NCBI RefSeq assembly: GCF_048984525.1
Contig: NZ_JBMGJC010000007.1
Location: forward strand, 124,001-188,000
Direction: 5' to 3'
Source of the DNA: Syntrophopropionicum propionicicum_A
Lineage (GTDB): Bacteria; Bacillota; Desulfotomaculia; Desulfotomaculales; Pelotomaculaceae
DNA length: 64,000 nt
Shown: positions 56,688-64,000 of the stretch, in pieces
Numbering within the stretch: the stretch's first letter is position 1
Layout: the number at the start of each line of letters is the position of its first letter
Position numbers and translations under genes: made by a program
Notes under the pieces: generated by a model
Seen by the model: only the letters and a program-made list of their open reading frames with translations
Told to the model about the DNA's origin: nothing
The model's database searches: none

Positions 56688-56719
56688 AAGAGGCGCTATT
56701 TACACTCCAGCGCCTCCCT
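56688..56719 (-). terminator. Terminator after Mrp gene
   Basis: On the minus strand GAGGCGCT pairs with AGCGCCTC around GGAGTGTAAAT, followed by TTTTTTAAT. Confidence 0.9.
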
Positions 56720-56773
56720 ACTCAACATTATCAAACAAATTTGTTGCCTTCCAGGCACCACCGCCTAAAGCTG

Positions 56774-57628
56774 TCAGCATTCCCGGCCGCCTGAAAAACC
56801 CGGCATCTCCAGGCTGTCGGCCGCTTTTTCAAGCCAGTCGCCTTCGAAAAGTTCAACCAGTCCCCTGTCGCAAACTTTCGCAAGCCTTGGATCGATGGGC
56901 AGCCTGGCCAGCACATCGATTTTATGCTGCCGGGCGATTTCCTCAATGTGGCTGTTACCGAATATTTGATGTTTTTTCTCGCAGTCAGGGCACTTGAAAT
57001 ACGCCATGTTTTCAACTACGCCGATAATCGGGATATCCATCATTTTTGCCATCTTGACGGCCTTGGACACTATCATTGAAACCAGCTCCTGGGGTGATGT
57101 TACAATTATTATCCCGTCCACAGGTATGGATTGAAACACGGTAAGAGAAACGTCCCCCGTGCCTGGCGGCATATCAATGAACATGTAATCCACGTCGCCC
57201 CAGATTACTTCTGTCCAGAACTGCTTTACCGTATTTCCGATAATGGGGCCCCTCCAGACAACCGGATCCGTTTCATCCGGCAGCAGCAGGTTTATCGACA
57301 TGATTTCGATGCCGGTTTTGCTCCTTGCCGGCAGCAGGCCGAGCTCATTCCCCGTCGCCTTCTCCCTGATCCCGAAAGCTTTGGGTATGGACGGCCCGGT
57401 AACGTCCGCATCGAGGATGGCTGTATTGTAGCCCCTCCTTTTCATCGTTACGGCAAGCAATGACGTCACCAGCGATTTGCCGACCCCCCCCTTGCCGCTG
57501 ACAATGCCGATAACTTTTTTGATATTGCTCAGTTCGTGCGGTTTTACGAGAAAATCTTTGGGTGAATCCTTCCTTTCAGCACAGTCCTCACCGCAATTGC
57601 CGCATTTTTGGTCGCAGTCTTTGCTCAT
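56774..57628 (-). CDS. Mrp/NBP35-family ATP-binding Fe-S carrier
   Basis: A 284-residue P-loop ATPase: VSGKGGVGKSLVTSLLAVT (deviant Walker A), DADVTGPSIPKAFG, DMPPGTGDVSLT and a CPDCEKKHQIFG pair near the C-terminus. The N-terminal cluster motif is CDQKCGNCGEDC. Family members carry and transfer 4Fe-4S clusters to apoproteins. ATG 57628 has GGAGA a few bases upstream. Confidence 0.93.
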   Translation of the reverse strand: MSKDCDQKCGNCGEDCAERKDSPKDFLVKPHELSNIKKVIGIVSGKGGVGKSLVTSLLAVTMKRRGYNTAILDADVTGPSIPKAFGIREKATGNELGLLPARSKTGIEIMSINLLLPDETDPVVWRGPIIGNTVKQFWTEVIWGDVDYMFIDMPPGTGDVSLTVFQSIPVDGIIIVTSPQELVSMIVSKAVKMAKMMDIPIIGVVENMAYFKCPDCEKKHQIFGNSHIEEIARQHKIDVLARLPIDPRLAKVCDRGLVELFEGDWLEKAADSLEMPGFSGGREC

Positions 57629-57737
57629 TCTCTTTCTCCTTTATGATTATGTTGTTATTTATTATACGCTGTATTGAACATATGTCAATAATAGGCCCGA
57701 TCCTCGCCTGAAGTTGGGCCTTTTCTCCGTTTCCAGA

Positions 57738-57782
57738 CAAAAATGCCTCCGGCTCCGGATGTACCGGAAACGAAGGCATTGA
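57738..57782 (-). terminator. Terminator after the repeat-rich exported protein gene
   Basis: On the minus strand AATGCCTTCGTTTCCGG and CCGGAGGCATT form a long stem followed by TTTTGTC. Confidence 0.82.
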
Positions 57783-57843
57783 TTTATTTTCTGATATGCT
57801 TCATGTAGGAGACTTAATCAGAAATATTTAGTATCAACACATA

Positions 57844-59922
57844 TTACTTTGTCCTTACCTTTTTCGAAGGACCGTTAGTGGTTTCAATATCCCCTGCGTA
57901 CCCGGCCTGGACGGTAAAGGTATAGGAAGTGCCCTTGCTAAGCCCGTCAATTACAAATGTTGTGCCGGCGCCTGCACTAAATGTTTTGGACTGTTCCCCA
58001 TAGTAAACTATATATTCTACAGCCTCCGGAACCGGTTGGTTCAAGGTCAGGGTAACGCTGTTGGAAGTCACTGCAGTGGCCGATAACCTGATCCCCTTTG
58101 GCCACCCTGGAGCGGCAGCCTGGAAGTTGGCTGTCAGGTTACGGTCGGCCGTTCCCATAGTAAATCTATAGGTGGCTTTGGTGCTGACTGCATTGGAACC
58201 CTCGGTCCAGTTGACAAAGCTGTAACCCGGGTTGGCGGCGGCGGTGACCGTTACCCTGGCGCCTTCCGCGTAGGACCCTCCGCCGCTGACGCTGCCGCCT
58301 TCAGCCGGGCTGGCAGATACGCTGACGTTGTACGTGGGTATGAGCGCAAAATGAGCCACCAGGGTGCGGTCAGCCGTGCCCATGATAAACTCATACACGG
58401 CGCTGGTGCTTACTTCTGCGTCGTTCTCGGTCCAGTTGACAAAGCTGTAGCCCGCGTTGACGGTGGCAGTGACTGTAACTATAGCACCTTCTTCGAAAGT
58501 CCCCTCGCCGCTGACCCAACCGCCCGCAGTCGAGTCGGCTGCTACTGTAACTGTAACTGTATGTGTTACCGTCAGTTGATTAATAGTGAACGTGCCGGCG
58601 GAGGCGTCGTCCAAGCTGGTGTAGTTAACTGTATCATTTGGTGTGAAGTCCCCTGTTACCGCATAAGTACCGGCATCGGTCGGCACTGTTGATGAACCGT
58701 TATATTTAACATCACTGACCACGCCATCGACCGATCCGGAAACTGCCGCAGCCTGCGGTGAACCGTTGTAGGTTACCGGAGAGTTGGTAACCGAAAGAAC
58801 AGGCGTTGCCTGGTTGATAATGAAGCTGCCGGCGGACGCGTCGTCCGAACTGGCGTAGTTTGTGGTATCGGTTGGTGTAAAGTCTGCTGTTACCGCATAA
58901 GTTCCGGCAGCGGTTGGAACAGTAAATGACCCGTCATATTTAATATCACTTACCACACCGGCAACTGAGCCGGATACTTCCGCAGCTTGCTGCGAACCGT
59001 TGTAGGTTACGGGAGAGTTGGTTACCGAGAGAACCGGCGCAGTCTGGCTGACCACGAAGCTGCCGGCGGAGGCGTCGTCCAAACTGGCGTAGTTTGTTGT
59101 ATCAGTTGGAGTAAAGTCTGCCGTTACCGCATAAGTCCCGGCAGAGGTTGGCATGTCAGAAGACCCATCATACTTAATATCACTTACCACACCATCAACT
59201 GAACCGGAAACTGCCGCAGCTTGTGGTGAACCGTTGTAGGCCACCGGAGAGTTGGTTACCAAAAGGGTAGGTGTTATCTGCCCTTCGACTGTATAATACA
59301 CCTTGATTTTCATGGAATCAACACCAGCGACAGCGTTATCTGCAGTAGCATTAATAACAACTGACAGCGCTGCGCCAAAGTCGGGATCTAAAATATCAGC
59401 AACATTCCAACTGGTAAGCCCCCAAAGATCACCAGGTCCGCCATAAGTAGCCGATATACCTTCGTCCCCAAATAAAAAACCATCCGCATCCGTAGGCCAA
59501 CTCACGCCAATGTTCGCTTTGTTTGTTTCAAGAATAGAGCCTGATGCGTTTATTAAACTGACATAGTAATCTTGAATATCATCATTTGGAGTTGCTATGC
59601 GCCTAACAGAAACTTCTATCCCAGTAATTGTAGCCCCACTTGGAATCATGGTTTCGGTAAAGCCAAAATTTGATCCTCTAAGATAATAAGATATTGAACC
59701 AGTTCCACCGGGAAACATAGCGAAAGAGCTACCATCGTTAACTATACTTCCTGGGTTAAGCCAACTACTACAGCCTGGTACGATACTTTCGCTGGCAACA
59801 CCTGGCAATCTGTAATCTGTCGATCCCTCTAACGCACAAGCCATTCCCGCAGACATTATGCTAAGCACTATTGTCAAAACAAGCAACAAACCCAGTTTCC
59901 TAAATTTTCTCATTGATTGCAT
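57844..59922 (-). CDS. Large exported repeat protein (MBG-like repeats, InlB B-type repeats, fibronectin III)
   Basis: A 692-residue secreted protein. The signal peptide runs to about residue 32. Residues 45-225 are an unassigned beta domain. Three MBG/YDG-like repeats follow (NSPVTYNGSPQAAAVSGSVD, ADFTPTDTTNYASLDDASAG), spaced about 85 residues. Next come two InlB B-repeat/bacterial-repeat domains (SPAEGGSVSGGGSYAEGARV, NPGYSFVNWTEG) and a C-terminal fibronectin III domain. Such domains stiffen adhesins. Start ATG 59922 with AGGAGG seven bases upstream. A c-di-GMP riboswitch controls it, fitting adhesion or biofilm. Confidence 0.88.
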   Translation of the reverse strand: MQSMRKFRKLGLLLVLTIVLSIMSAGMACALEGSTDYRLPGVASESIVPGCSSWLNPGSIVNDGSSFAMFPGGTGSISYYLRGSNFGFTETMIPSGATITGIEVSVRRIATPNDDIQDYYVSLINASGSILETNKANIGVSWPTDADGFLFGDEGISATYGGPGDLWGLTSWNVADILDPDFGAALSVVINATADNAVAGVDSMKIKVYYTVEGQITPTLLVTNSPVAYNGSPQAAAVSGSVDGVVSDIKYDGSSDMPTSAGTYAVTADFTPTDTTNYASLDDASAGSFVVSQTAPVLSVTNSPVTYNGSQQAAEVSGSVAGVVSDIKYDGSFTVPTAAGTYAVTADFTPTDTTNYASSDDASAGSFIINQATPVLSVTNSPVTYNGSPQAAAVSGSVDGVVSDVKYNGSSTVPTDAGTYAVTGDFTPNDTVNYTSLDDASAGTFTINQLTVTHTVTVTVAADSTAGGWVSGEGTFEEGAIVTVTATVNAGYSFVNWTENDAEVSTSAVYEFIMGTADRTLVAHFALIPTYNVSVSASPAEGGSVSGGGSYAEGARVTVTAAANPGYSFVNWTEGSNAVSTKATYRFTMGTADRNLTANFQAAAPGWPKGIRLSATAVTSNSVTLTLNQPVPEAVEYIVYYGEQSKTFSAGAGTTFVIDGLSKGTSYTFTVQAGYAGDIETTNGPSKKVRTK

Positions 59923-60221
59923 ACATTTCCCTCCTAAAAATTTAAGTCTAAGAGGGCCGGTTACACTACTGGCTCCGCACGGCCCAAGTGTCCATTTTCA
60001 GGCCGTGCTTCACAGCCTCCCTTTTTTGAAGCAAATCCCTGCATAACAACATTTGCTTGTATCCGCCGTGATTACCCTGCTGTCCTTTCCCCGGTGTCCA
60101 CCTCTTCTCTTTATGGATATAGTCTGAGCTTAAAGTATGACCTGTCTACCATTATCGAACTTCTAGAACCTATCATTTTACTGGCAAATATATGACACAA
60201 AAGCAGCCCAAACTGACTGAA
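59923..60221 (-). other. Leader between c-di-GMP riboswitch and repeat-protein gene
   Basis: About 300 bases of leader. GCACGGCC pairs with GGGCCGTGC (a hairpin at 59974-60011) and another stem may form with GGCCGG. It is the probable expression platform of the riboswitch. No gene is visible. Confidence 0.5.
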
Positions 60222-60318
60222 TAGGTAACCATTCAGCAGCCCGGCTGCCTTAAGTGCACAAACTTGTAGGCCCGCTGGCTTTGCGTCCCCGCCTTTCGGC
60301 GAGTTTGCCCTAGTTGTT
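60222..60318 (-). promoter_or_regulatory. c-di-GMP-I (GEMM) riboswitch
   Basis: On the minus strand AGGGCAAACTCGCCGAAAGG, then CGGGGACGCAAAGCCAGCGG and GCCTACAAG, with the 3' part AAGGCAGCCGGGCTGCTGAA. These are the GEMM-I hallmarks (GGGCAAAC, GAAA tetraloop arm, GGACGCAAAGCC, GCCGGGCTGC). It lies about 300 bases upstream of the exported adhesin-like gene on the same strand. Confidence 0.92.
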
Positions 60319-60537
60319 TATTTTGAAATTTTATAGTTAATAAACGGGTTGATGCAGTTTTTTAAGTACTTTTTATAATACTACAAAAATGGAAAATAAG
60401 AGTCGTACCAAAGTACGCCAAATACAAAAAAGAGCTATGCATATCTCCTGCATGTTTTTATTTCATAATATGGATATGGGACAAAGCATAAAATTGAATT
60501 TGGTTTATAAAACCCTGTCAGTCTGTCAGTCAATCAT
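60319..60537. other. AT-rich region before the GEMM leader
   Basis: Holds the likely promoter of the riboswitch transcript and the 3' flank of the LuxR regulator gene. No gene or terminator is clear, apart from a hairpin AAACCCTGTCAGTCTGTCAG-like direct repeat just before the LuxR stop. Confidence 0.4.
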
Positions 60538-63135
60538 CTAATCCAAAAGGCCTGTTTCACGGACCAGCTTGATACACTGGGCGCGGTTTTTCACCCCAAG
60601 TTTGCTGTAAATATTGCCCGTATGGGTCTTAACGGTTCTCAGGCCGATATTCAGTTTAGAGCAGATCTCCTCGTTAGTGTGTGCCGAATAGAGCAGTTCC
60701 AGCACTTTTATCTCCTGCGCTGTTAAAATGCTTTTTAACCTTGCGGCAGCAGCTTCACTTTTGGCAGGTAACAGCACCCGCATATTGGCCTGTGTTTGCC
60801 TGAGCAGTTTTTTAGCATAGGCTGTCAGGTCTGCGTCTGGGCCTTCCTCATTCCTTAAGTGGCTGACAGTTTGCTTTAAAACGTTGATTATTGGTTCAAA
60901 CTCATCAACATAGCTCCTGACAAAGCCTTCTTGTATACCTGTGGTGAGTGACTTTTTCATGCAGTTCACCGCACTGGTAAGTTCACCTCTTTTATATGCC
61001 AGCATAGCCAGCAGGTTCAATATTTCTACCCTGCTGTGCAGCCTCGCCTCAGCTTTGGTAAAGGACAGAAGTCTGGCCAGCAAAAGCCCGGCATCGTCAG
61101 TACGGTTTTTGGCCATCAAAACCCTGGCGTATACAATAAGTTCGAATTCTTTAATCCTGTTTATCTCACTGTAAATATTTAGTTTGCTGGAACCAATCCA
61201 CTTGTCTGCCATATCCATATCTCCTGTATCCAGATATAAACAGGTTCTGTAGGCGTTAATTAAATAATTCCAGTGGATTTTGTTTATACTTTGAAGGAGC
61301 TTTTCACACTCTTCCAGGGCGGCAAAAGCTCCCGGCAAATCCGCCCGAGCCCTTTTTATTCGGGCTAAATCCACCATCACGGGGACAAGAGTTCCGGGAC
61401 AATTAGCGGACCGCGCCTCTTCCAGGGCCTTGAGCAGGTATGGGAGGGCATCTTCCAACCTGTTGTTTTCATACAGGTATTCGCCTGCCGCAAGAGGGGC
61501 GTATCCCGGATGTTTTGTAATTACTGTCCTTAATTTCCTGGCAATCTCAGAGAATTCATTATATTTTTCCCCGAATAAGATTGCCCCCTTGTAGATGGGG
61601 CAACGGTAGAAATATATGTCTGAAATGTTGAAATCAAAGTATTCCAACGTTTTATAGTAACTATATTCATTTTCCTTAACATCCTTCATTAAGGATAGTA
61701 ATTCTTCCATCTTCCCTTCTCTCATGAGCAGGTTGGCACTTGCCAAACTGAATAACACTTTGGCATACAGTTTTCGGCGCGGGTCATCGATTTCAACAGC
61801 AAGTTCTTTAATCCTGTCAATCCATTTTTGGGACAAGTCAAAGCAGTTCATTGAAGCGTAATAATCCGAGTATAAGCCGGCAATATCAAGGCTGTTTACC
61901 CTGTATGACTCAGGCAGCCGGTTTATCCAGGTCATTGCCGTGTCGTAATCATTTCTTCCGGCAAAATCAGCCAGTTGGGGTTCTATCAACGTCAAGGCAC
62001 GATCATACATTTGTCCTTTTAAGTAATGATCAATAGCATGGGAAGCAAGCCCTTTTTCACGATACCAGGCTGCGGCCCTGGCATGCAGCTCTAAAAGCCC
62101 GGCAGGGTCTGATTTTTTAAGGAGCTCGTAAAGGAAATCTTTAAGAAGATGATGGTATTTGTAGATATGTTTTTCATCATCTAAAAATATGAGGAACTCG
62201 TCTCGTTCTCTGAAATCCTGCAACATCCACGCCCCGTTACTCTCTCCTGTAACCGCATCGCATAAGGGTTCGCAAAGCGTTTCAAGCACGGAGGTTTTCA
62301 AAGCAAACATCTTTTTTTCCAACGGCCAGGATCCGATTACCTCATCCTTCAGGTATTGGTAGATACCATGACCGCTGCGTGCAATGCCGGCCACAATGTC
62401 ATTACTGACGGTGTCTTTCTCTATAGACATAGCTATGGCAACTAAAGCCGCGGCCCAGCCCCCGGTATAGTTCTCTACCTTTTCAACATCCTTGTTGTCG
62501 AGTGGGAAACCCCTTATCTTATAAAATCTAGAGATTTCTTCCCCTCGAAAGGTAAGGTCTTTTGTGCCGATCCTGAGCAGCTGAGATTTGATTTCAAGCT
62601 TTGCCAGTTCCAGCTCTGGCTCTGTCCTGCTTATCAGTACCAGGTGCATCCTGGGCGGCAGGTAGTTTATTAAATAAGACAGTCCTTTAGAAATCAACGG
62701 GTTGGTAATTAAATGCACATCATCGATAACCAGCATGAAGTCGGACTCCATCCCCACCAGCCTGTCGATAAGGATGTTTATCTGGATATTTGCCTTGATC
62801 AGTTCCTGCGACGAAAAAACATATTCTGTGTCACGGGTTATGCCGGCCGCCATATCCTCCAGGGCGGCACATATGTAGCGCCAGAACAGCATGGGGTTGT
62901 TGTCGTTGTCATCAACTGACAACCAGGCTGCGGGAAGATTTGACTTTTCCAGCCATCCAAGGACGGCAGTTGTTTTACCATAACCCGCGGGCGCTGTTAC
63001 CAGGGTGAGCTTGTGCCTGGTTGAATCATTCAACTTATCGTTGAGGCGCTCACGTGATATCAGGTAGTAGCCGGCTCCAGGAATGCTGTATTTGGTTCTG
63101 ACCAGCCCGGCTTCGTATAATGTGCTTATGGCCAT
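60538..63135 (-). CDS. MalT-like LuxR-family (LAL) transcriptional regulator
   Basis: An 865-residue regulator. The N-terminal P-loop ATPase reads TLVTAPAGYGKTTAVLGWLE, followed by Walker B FMLVIDDVHLITN. The middle holds tetratricopeptide-like helices, and the C-terminal LuxR helix-turn-helix is LTAQEIKVLELLYSAHTNEE then LRTVKTHTGNIYSKLG. ATG 63135 is chosen for GAGGAG seven bases upstream; codons upstream of it (to 63408) have no ribosome site and cover a repeat copy. Ligand is unknown. Such proteins respond to inducers such as maltotriose in MalT. Confidence 0.92.
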   Translation of the reverse strand: MAISTLYEAGLVRTKYSIPGAGYYLISRERLNDKLNDSTRHKLTLVTAPAGYGKTTAVLGWLEKSNLPAAWLSVDDNDNNPMLFWRYICAALEDMAAGITRDTEYVFSSQELIKANIQINILIDRLVGMESDFMLVIDDVHLITNPLISKGLSYLINYLPPRMHLVLISRTEPELELAKLEIKSQLLRIGTKDLTFRGEEISRFYKIRGFPLDNKDVEKVENYTGGWAAALVAIAMSIEKDTVSNDIVAGIARSGHGIYQYLKDEVIGSWPLEKKMFALKTSVLETLCEPLCDAVTGESNGAWMLQDFRERDEFLIFLDDEKHIYKYHHLLKDFLYELLKKSDPAGLLELHARAAAWYREKGLASHAIDHYLKGQMYDRALTLIEPQLADFAGRNDYDTAMTWINRLPESYRVNSLDIAGLYSDYYASMNCFDLSQKWIDRIKELAVEIDDPRRKLYAKVLFSLASANLLMREGKMEELLSLMKDVKENEYSYYKTLEYFDFNISDIYFYRCPIYKGAILFGEKYNEFSEIARKLRTVITKHPGYAPLAAGEYLYENNRLEDALPYLLKALEEARSANCPGTLVPVMVDLARIKRARADLPGAFAALEECEKLLQSINKIHWNYLINAYRTCLYLDTGDMDMADKWIGSSKLNIYSEINRIKEFELIVYARVLMAKNRTDDAGLLLARLLSFTKAEARLHSRVEILNLLAMLAYKRGELTSAVNCMKKSLTTGIQEGFVRSYVDEFEPIINVLKQTVSHLRNEEGPDADLTAYAKKLLRQTQANMRVLLPAKSEAAAARLKSILTAQEIKVLELLYSAHTNEEICSKLNIGLRTVKTHTGNIYSKLGVKNRAQCIKLVRETGLLD

Positions 63136-63408
63136 TGTTTTACTCCTCTTAAAACCGTATATCTCATTATCATTTTTTTCCACGTACAGAAGGATTCTCC
63201 TCCAGTATTCGACAATTATCGTCAAAAATTTAGTGAGGGGACCGGGGACAAGGGACCTTCCCTCTGTCCCACCTGAACCCCATGACAGAAAACACCCCCG
63301 GGAGTGTTGGTCTCCAGGGGGCAGAAGGCATTTAGTAATAGATTGAGTAAAACCGGCTCCACCGGGTGAAGGTGCCTGGATTAATAACCAGCCTGCCCAA
63401 GAAAACAA
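63136..63408. repeat. Leader with a variant palindrome copy
   Basis: GGGGACAAGGGACCTTCCCT...GTCCCAC at about 63240-63272 resembles the dispersed palindrome. It lies in the LuxR gene's leader. An in-frame coding extension is open through it but unlikely to be translated. Confidence 0.55.
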
Positions 63409-63642
63409 TTATCTCTCAACCATGCTGATAATCTCGTCGATTGTTATCTGGCAAAGGTTATTCCACACCAACGTGTTTTCATGCTCTACCCTGACGGCAA
63501 GAAATTTTTTTATATCCGCCAGCCCGCAGAAACGGGTGGTTTGCAGCCTGGTCCGCATGTCGTAGATAATGCGGTGGTTATTGCTGAGTTCTATTGTCAG
63601 GGTATAGTCGTGGTCGGGAACGACTTTGATTATTCTCGCCAT
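63409..63642 (-). CDS. DUF2442-family small protein
   Basis: A 77-residue protein matching DUF2442 in pattern: a beta-strand opening MARIIKVVPDHDYTLTIEL, then NHRIIYDMRTRL and a C-terminal helix ITIDEIISMVER. It often accompanies a DUF4160 protein in toxin-antitoxin-like pairs, but no partner is seen here. ATG 63642 has GGAAGG about nine bases upstream. Confidence 0.82.
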   Translation of the reverse strand: MARIIKVVPDHDYTLTIELSNNHRIIYDMRTRLQTTRFCGLADIKKFLAVRVEHENTLVWNNLCQITIDEIISMVER

Positions 63643-63884
63643 ACCTACACCTTCCAGAATTATTAAGGGACTATGACCACATACTAAAAAAATACTAACA
63701 ATAATTTTTAAATTTTATAATTATACGTTCGTATAAAATCAATGGTTTTTAAAGTTGTGGCATAACGACAAAAAAGCGGCAACCAGTTGTTCCGCCTGTT
63801 ATAAGGCACAACTTTCTTGATACCGCTCTAAGCATGGTTTTAATATTTGATTCCGGTTGTAGACACTCCTGTATTTAAATTTTT

Positions 63885-64000
63885 TTAGATAAGCTTCAGT
63901 TCCATGGTTTTTCTGACAGCTGCCGCACGGCTGCTTACCCCCAGCTTCCGGTAAATGGACGTGATGGTTTTTTTTACAGTAATTTCAGCGATAAAAAGAC
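63885..64000 (-). CDS. LuxR-family regulator, C-terminal end
   Basis: The final 37 codons of a gene entering from the right edge. The frame reads AEITVKKTITSIYRKLGVSS and RAAAVRKTMELKLI, the last helices of a LuxR DNA-binding domain. The recognition helix is TVKKTITSIYRKLG. Two LuxR regulators thus flank the DUF2442 gene. Confidence 0.85.
   Translation of the reverse strand, partial: LFIAEITVKKTITSIYRKLGVSSRAAAVRKTMELKLI

Noticed and set aside
63136..63408. Extension of the LuxR regulator to a start at 63408
   Set aside because: The extra 91 codons lack a ribosome site, cover a repeat copy and are not part of the family; ATG 63135 has an ideal ribosome site.
1..64000. Insertion sequences or prophage
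   Set aside because: No transposase, integrase, recombinase or phage structural gene was found in any frame examined.

Overview
The window looks like a chromosomal stretch of an anaerobic, selenocysteine-using, Gram-positive Clostridium relative. The best guess is a Peptococcaceae member of the Pelotomaculum/Desulfotomaculum type. Support comes from c-di-AMP, cobalamin and c-di-GMP riboswitches, two Ktr-type potassium channel subunits plus KtrA, SLH and copper-amine-oxidase-stalk surface proteins, LiaF-like and CadC-like proteins, 2-hydroxyacyl-CoA dehydratase-type Fe-S proteins, a tRNA-Sec gene and at least two genes read through in-frame UGA. The taxon is an inference. No phage, IS element or CRISPR array was seen.

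Layout. 1-2476: branched-chain amino acid ABC transporter (livM partial, livH, livK), minus strand. 3129-6385: two KtrB/TrkH potassium transporter subunits behind a c-di-AMP (ydaO) riboswitch, minus strand. 6568-11284: cobalamin riboswitch, cbiZ, then btuF-btuC-btuD, the last with an extra C-terminal domain. 11288-15702: a glycosyltransferase-like gene, an OmpA-domain remnant, a second c-di-AMP riboswitch ahead of a dapB homologue, an orphan cobalamin riboswitch and one unknown gene. 15943-22357: ion-homeostasis block with two ArsB/NhaD-type transporters, a CPA1 Na+/H+ antiporter, a universal stress protein and KtrA. 22490-28440: LiaF-like protein, CadC-type repressor with a P-type Zn/Cd/Pb ATPase whose metal site reads UGA-Ala-Asp-Cys, a membrane protein and a fibronectin-type surface protein.

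28780-36863 is the centrepiece. It is a minus-strand operon of a thioredoxin-like protein, an efflux permease, a lipoprotein ending Cys-Cys, tRNA-Sec, two Cys-rich substrate-binding proteins, an ABC permease interrupted by an in-frame UGA, an ABC ATPase, a 43-aa MerB-like protein, a DsrE-like protein and a molybdopterin oxidoreductase. It matches what I recall as the SAO (selenocysteine-assisted organometal) set, saoTECBPALD, with selC embedded and an oxidoreductase appended.

37252-45811: a frameshifted 2-hydroxyacyl-CoA dehydratase-like gene, a MutS2-like gene with a long structured leader, a glycosyltransferase, a PHP phosphoesterase, and an intact dehydratase-like component with its activator ATPase. 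45929-56466: redox flavoproteins, an SLH surface protein, a cupin/MarR/flavin reductase group with shared palindromic operators, two PLP enzymes (one MocR-type), Ogt and a PAS histidine kinase. 56774-64000: Mrp/NBP35 ATPase, a large repeat-containing exported protein behind a c-di-GMP riboswitch, a MalT-like LuxR regulator, a DUF2442 protein and the end of another LuxR regulator.

Two themes tie the window together. First, ion and metal homeostasis is controlled by RNA and metal sensors, with selenocysteine in metal-handling membrane proteins. Second, intergenic regions carry short repeats (GTGTCA...GGGGACGGTTCTCC...TGACAC palindromes and GACGTGAG tandem units) that have spread into riboswitch arms, 5' ends and one coding region.
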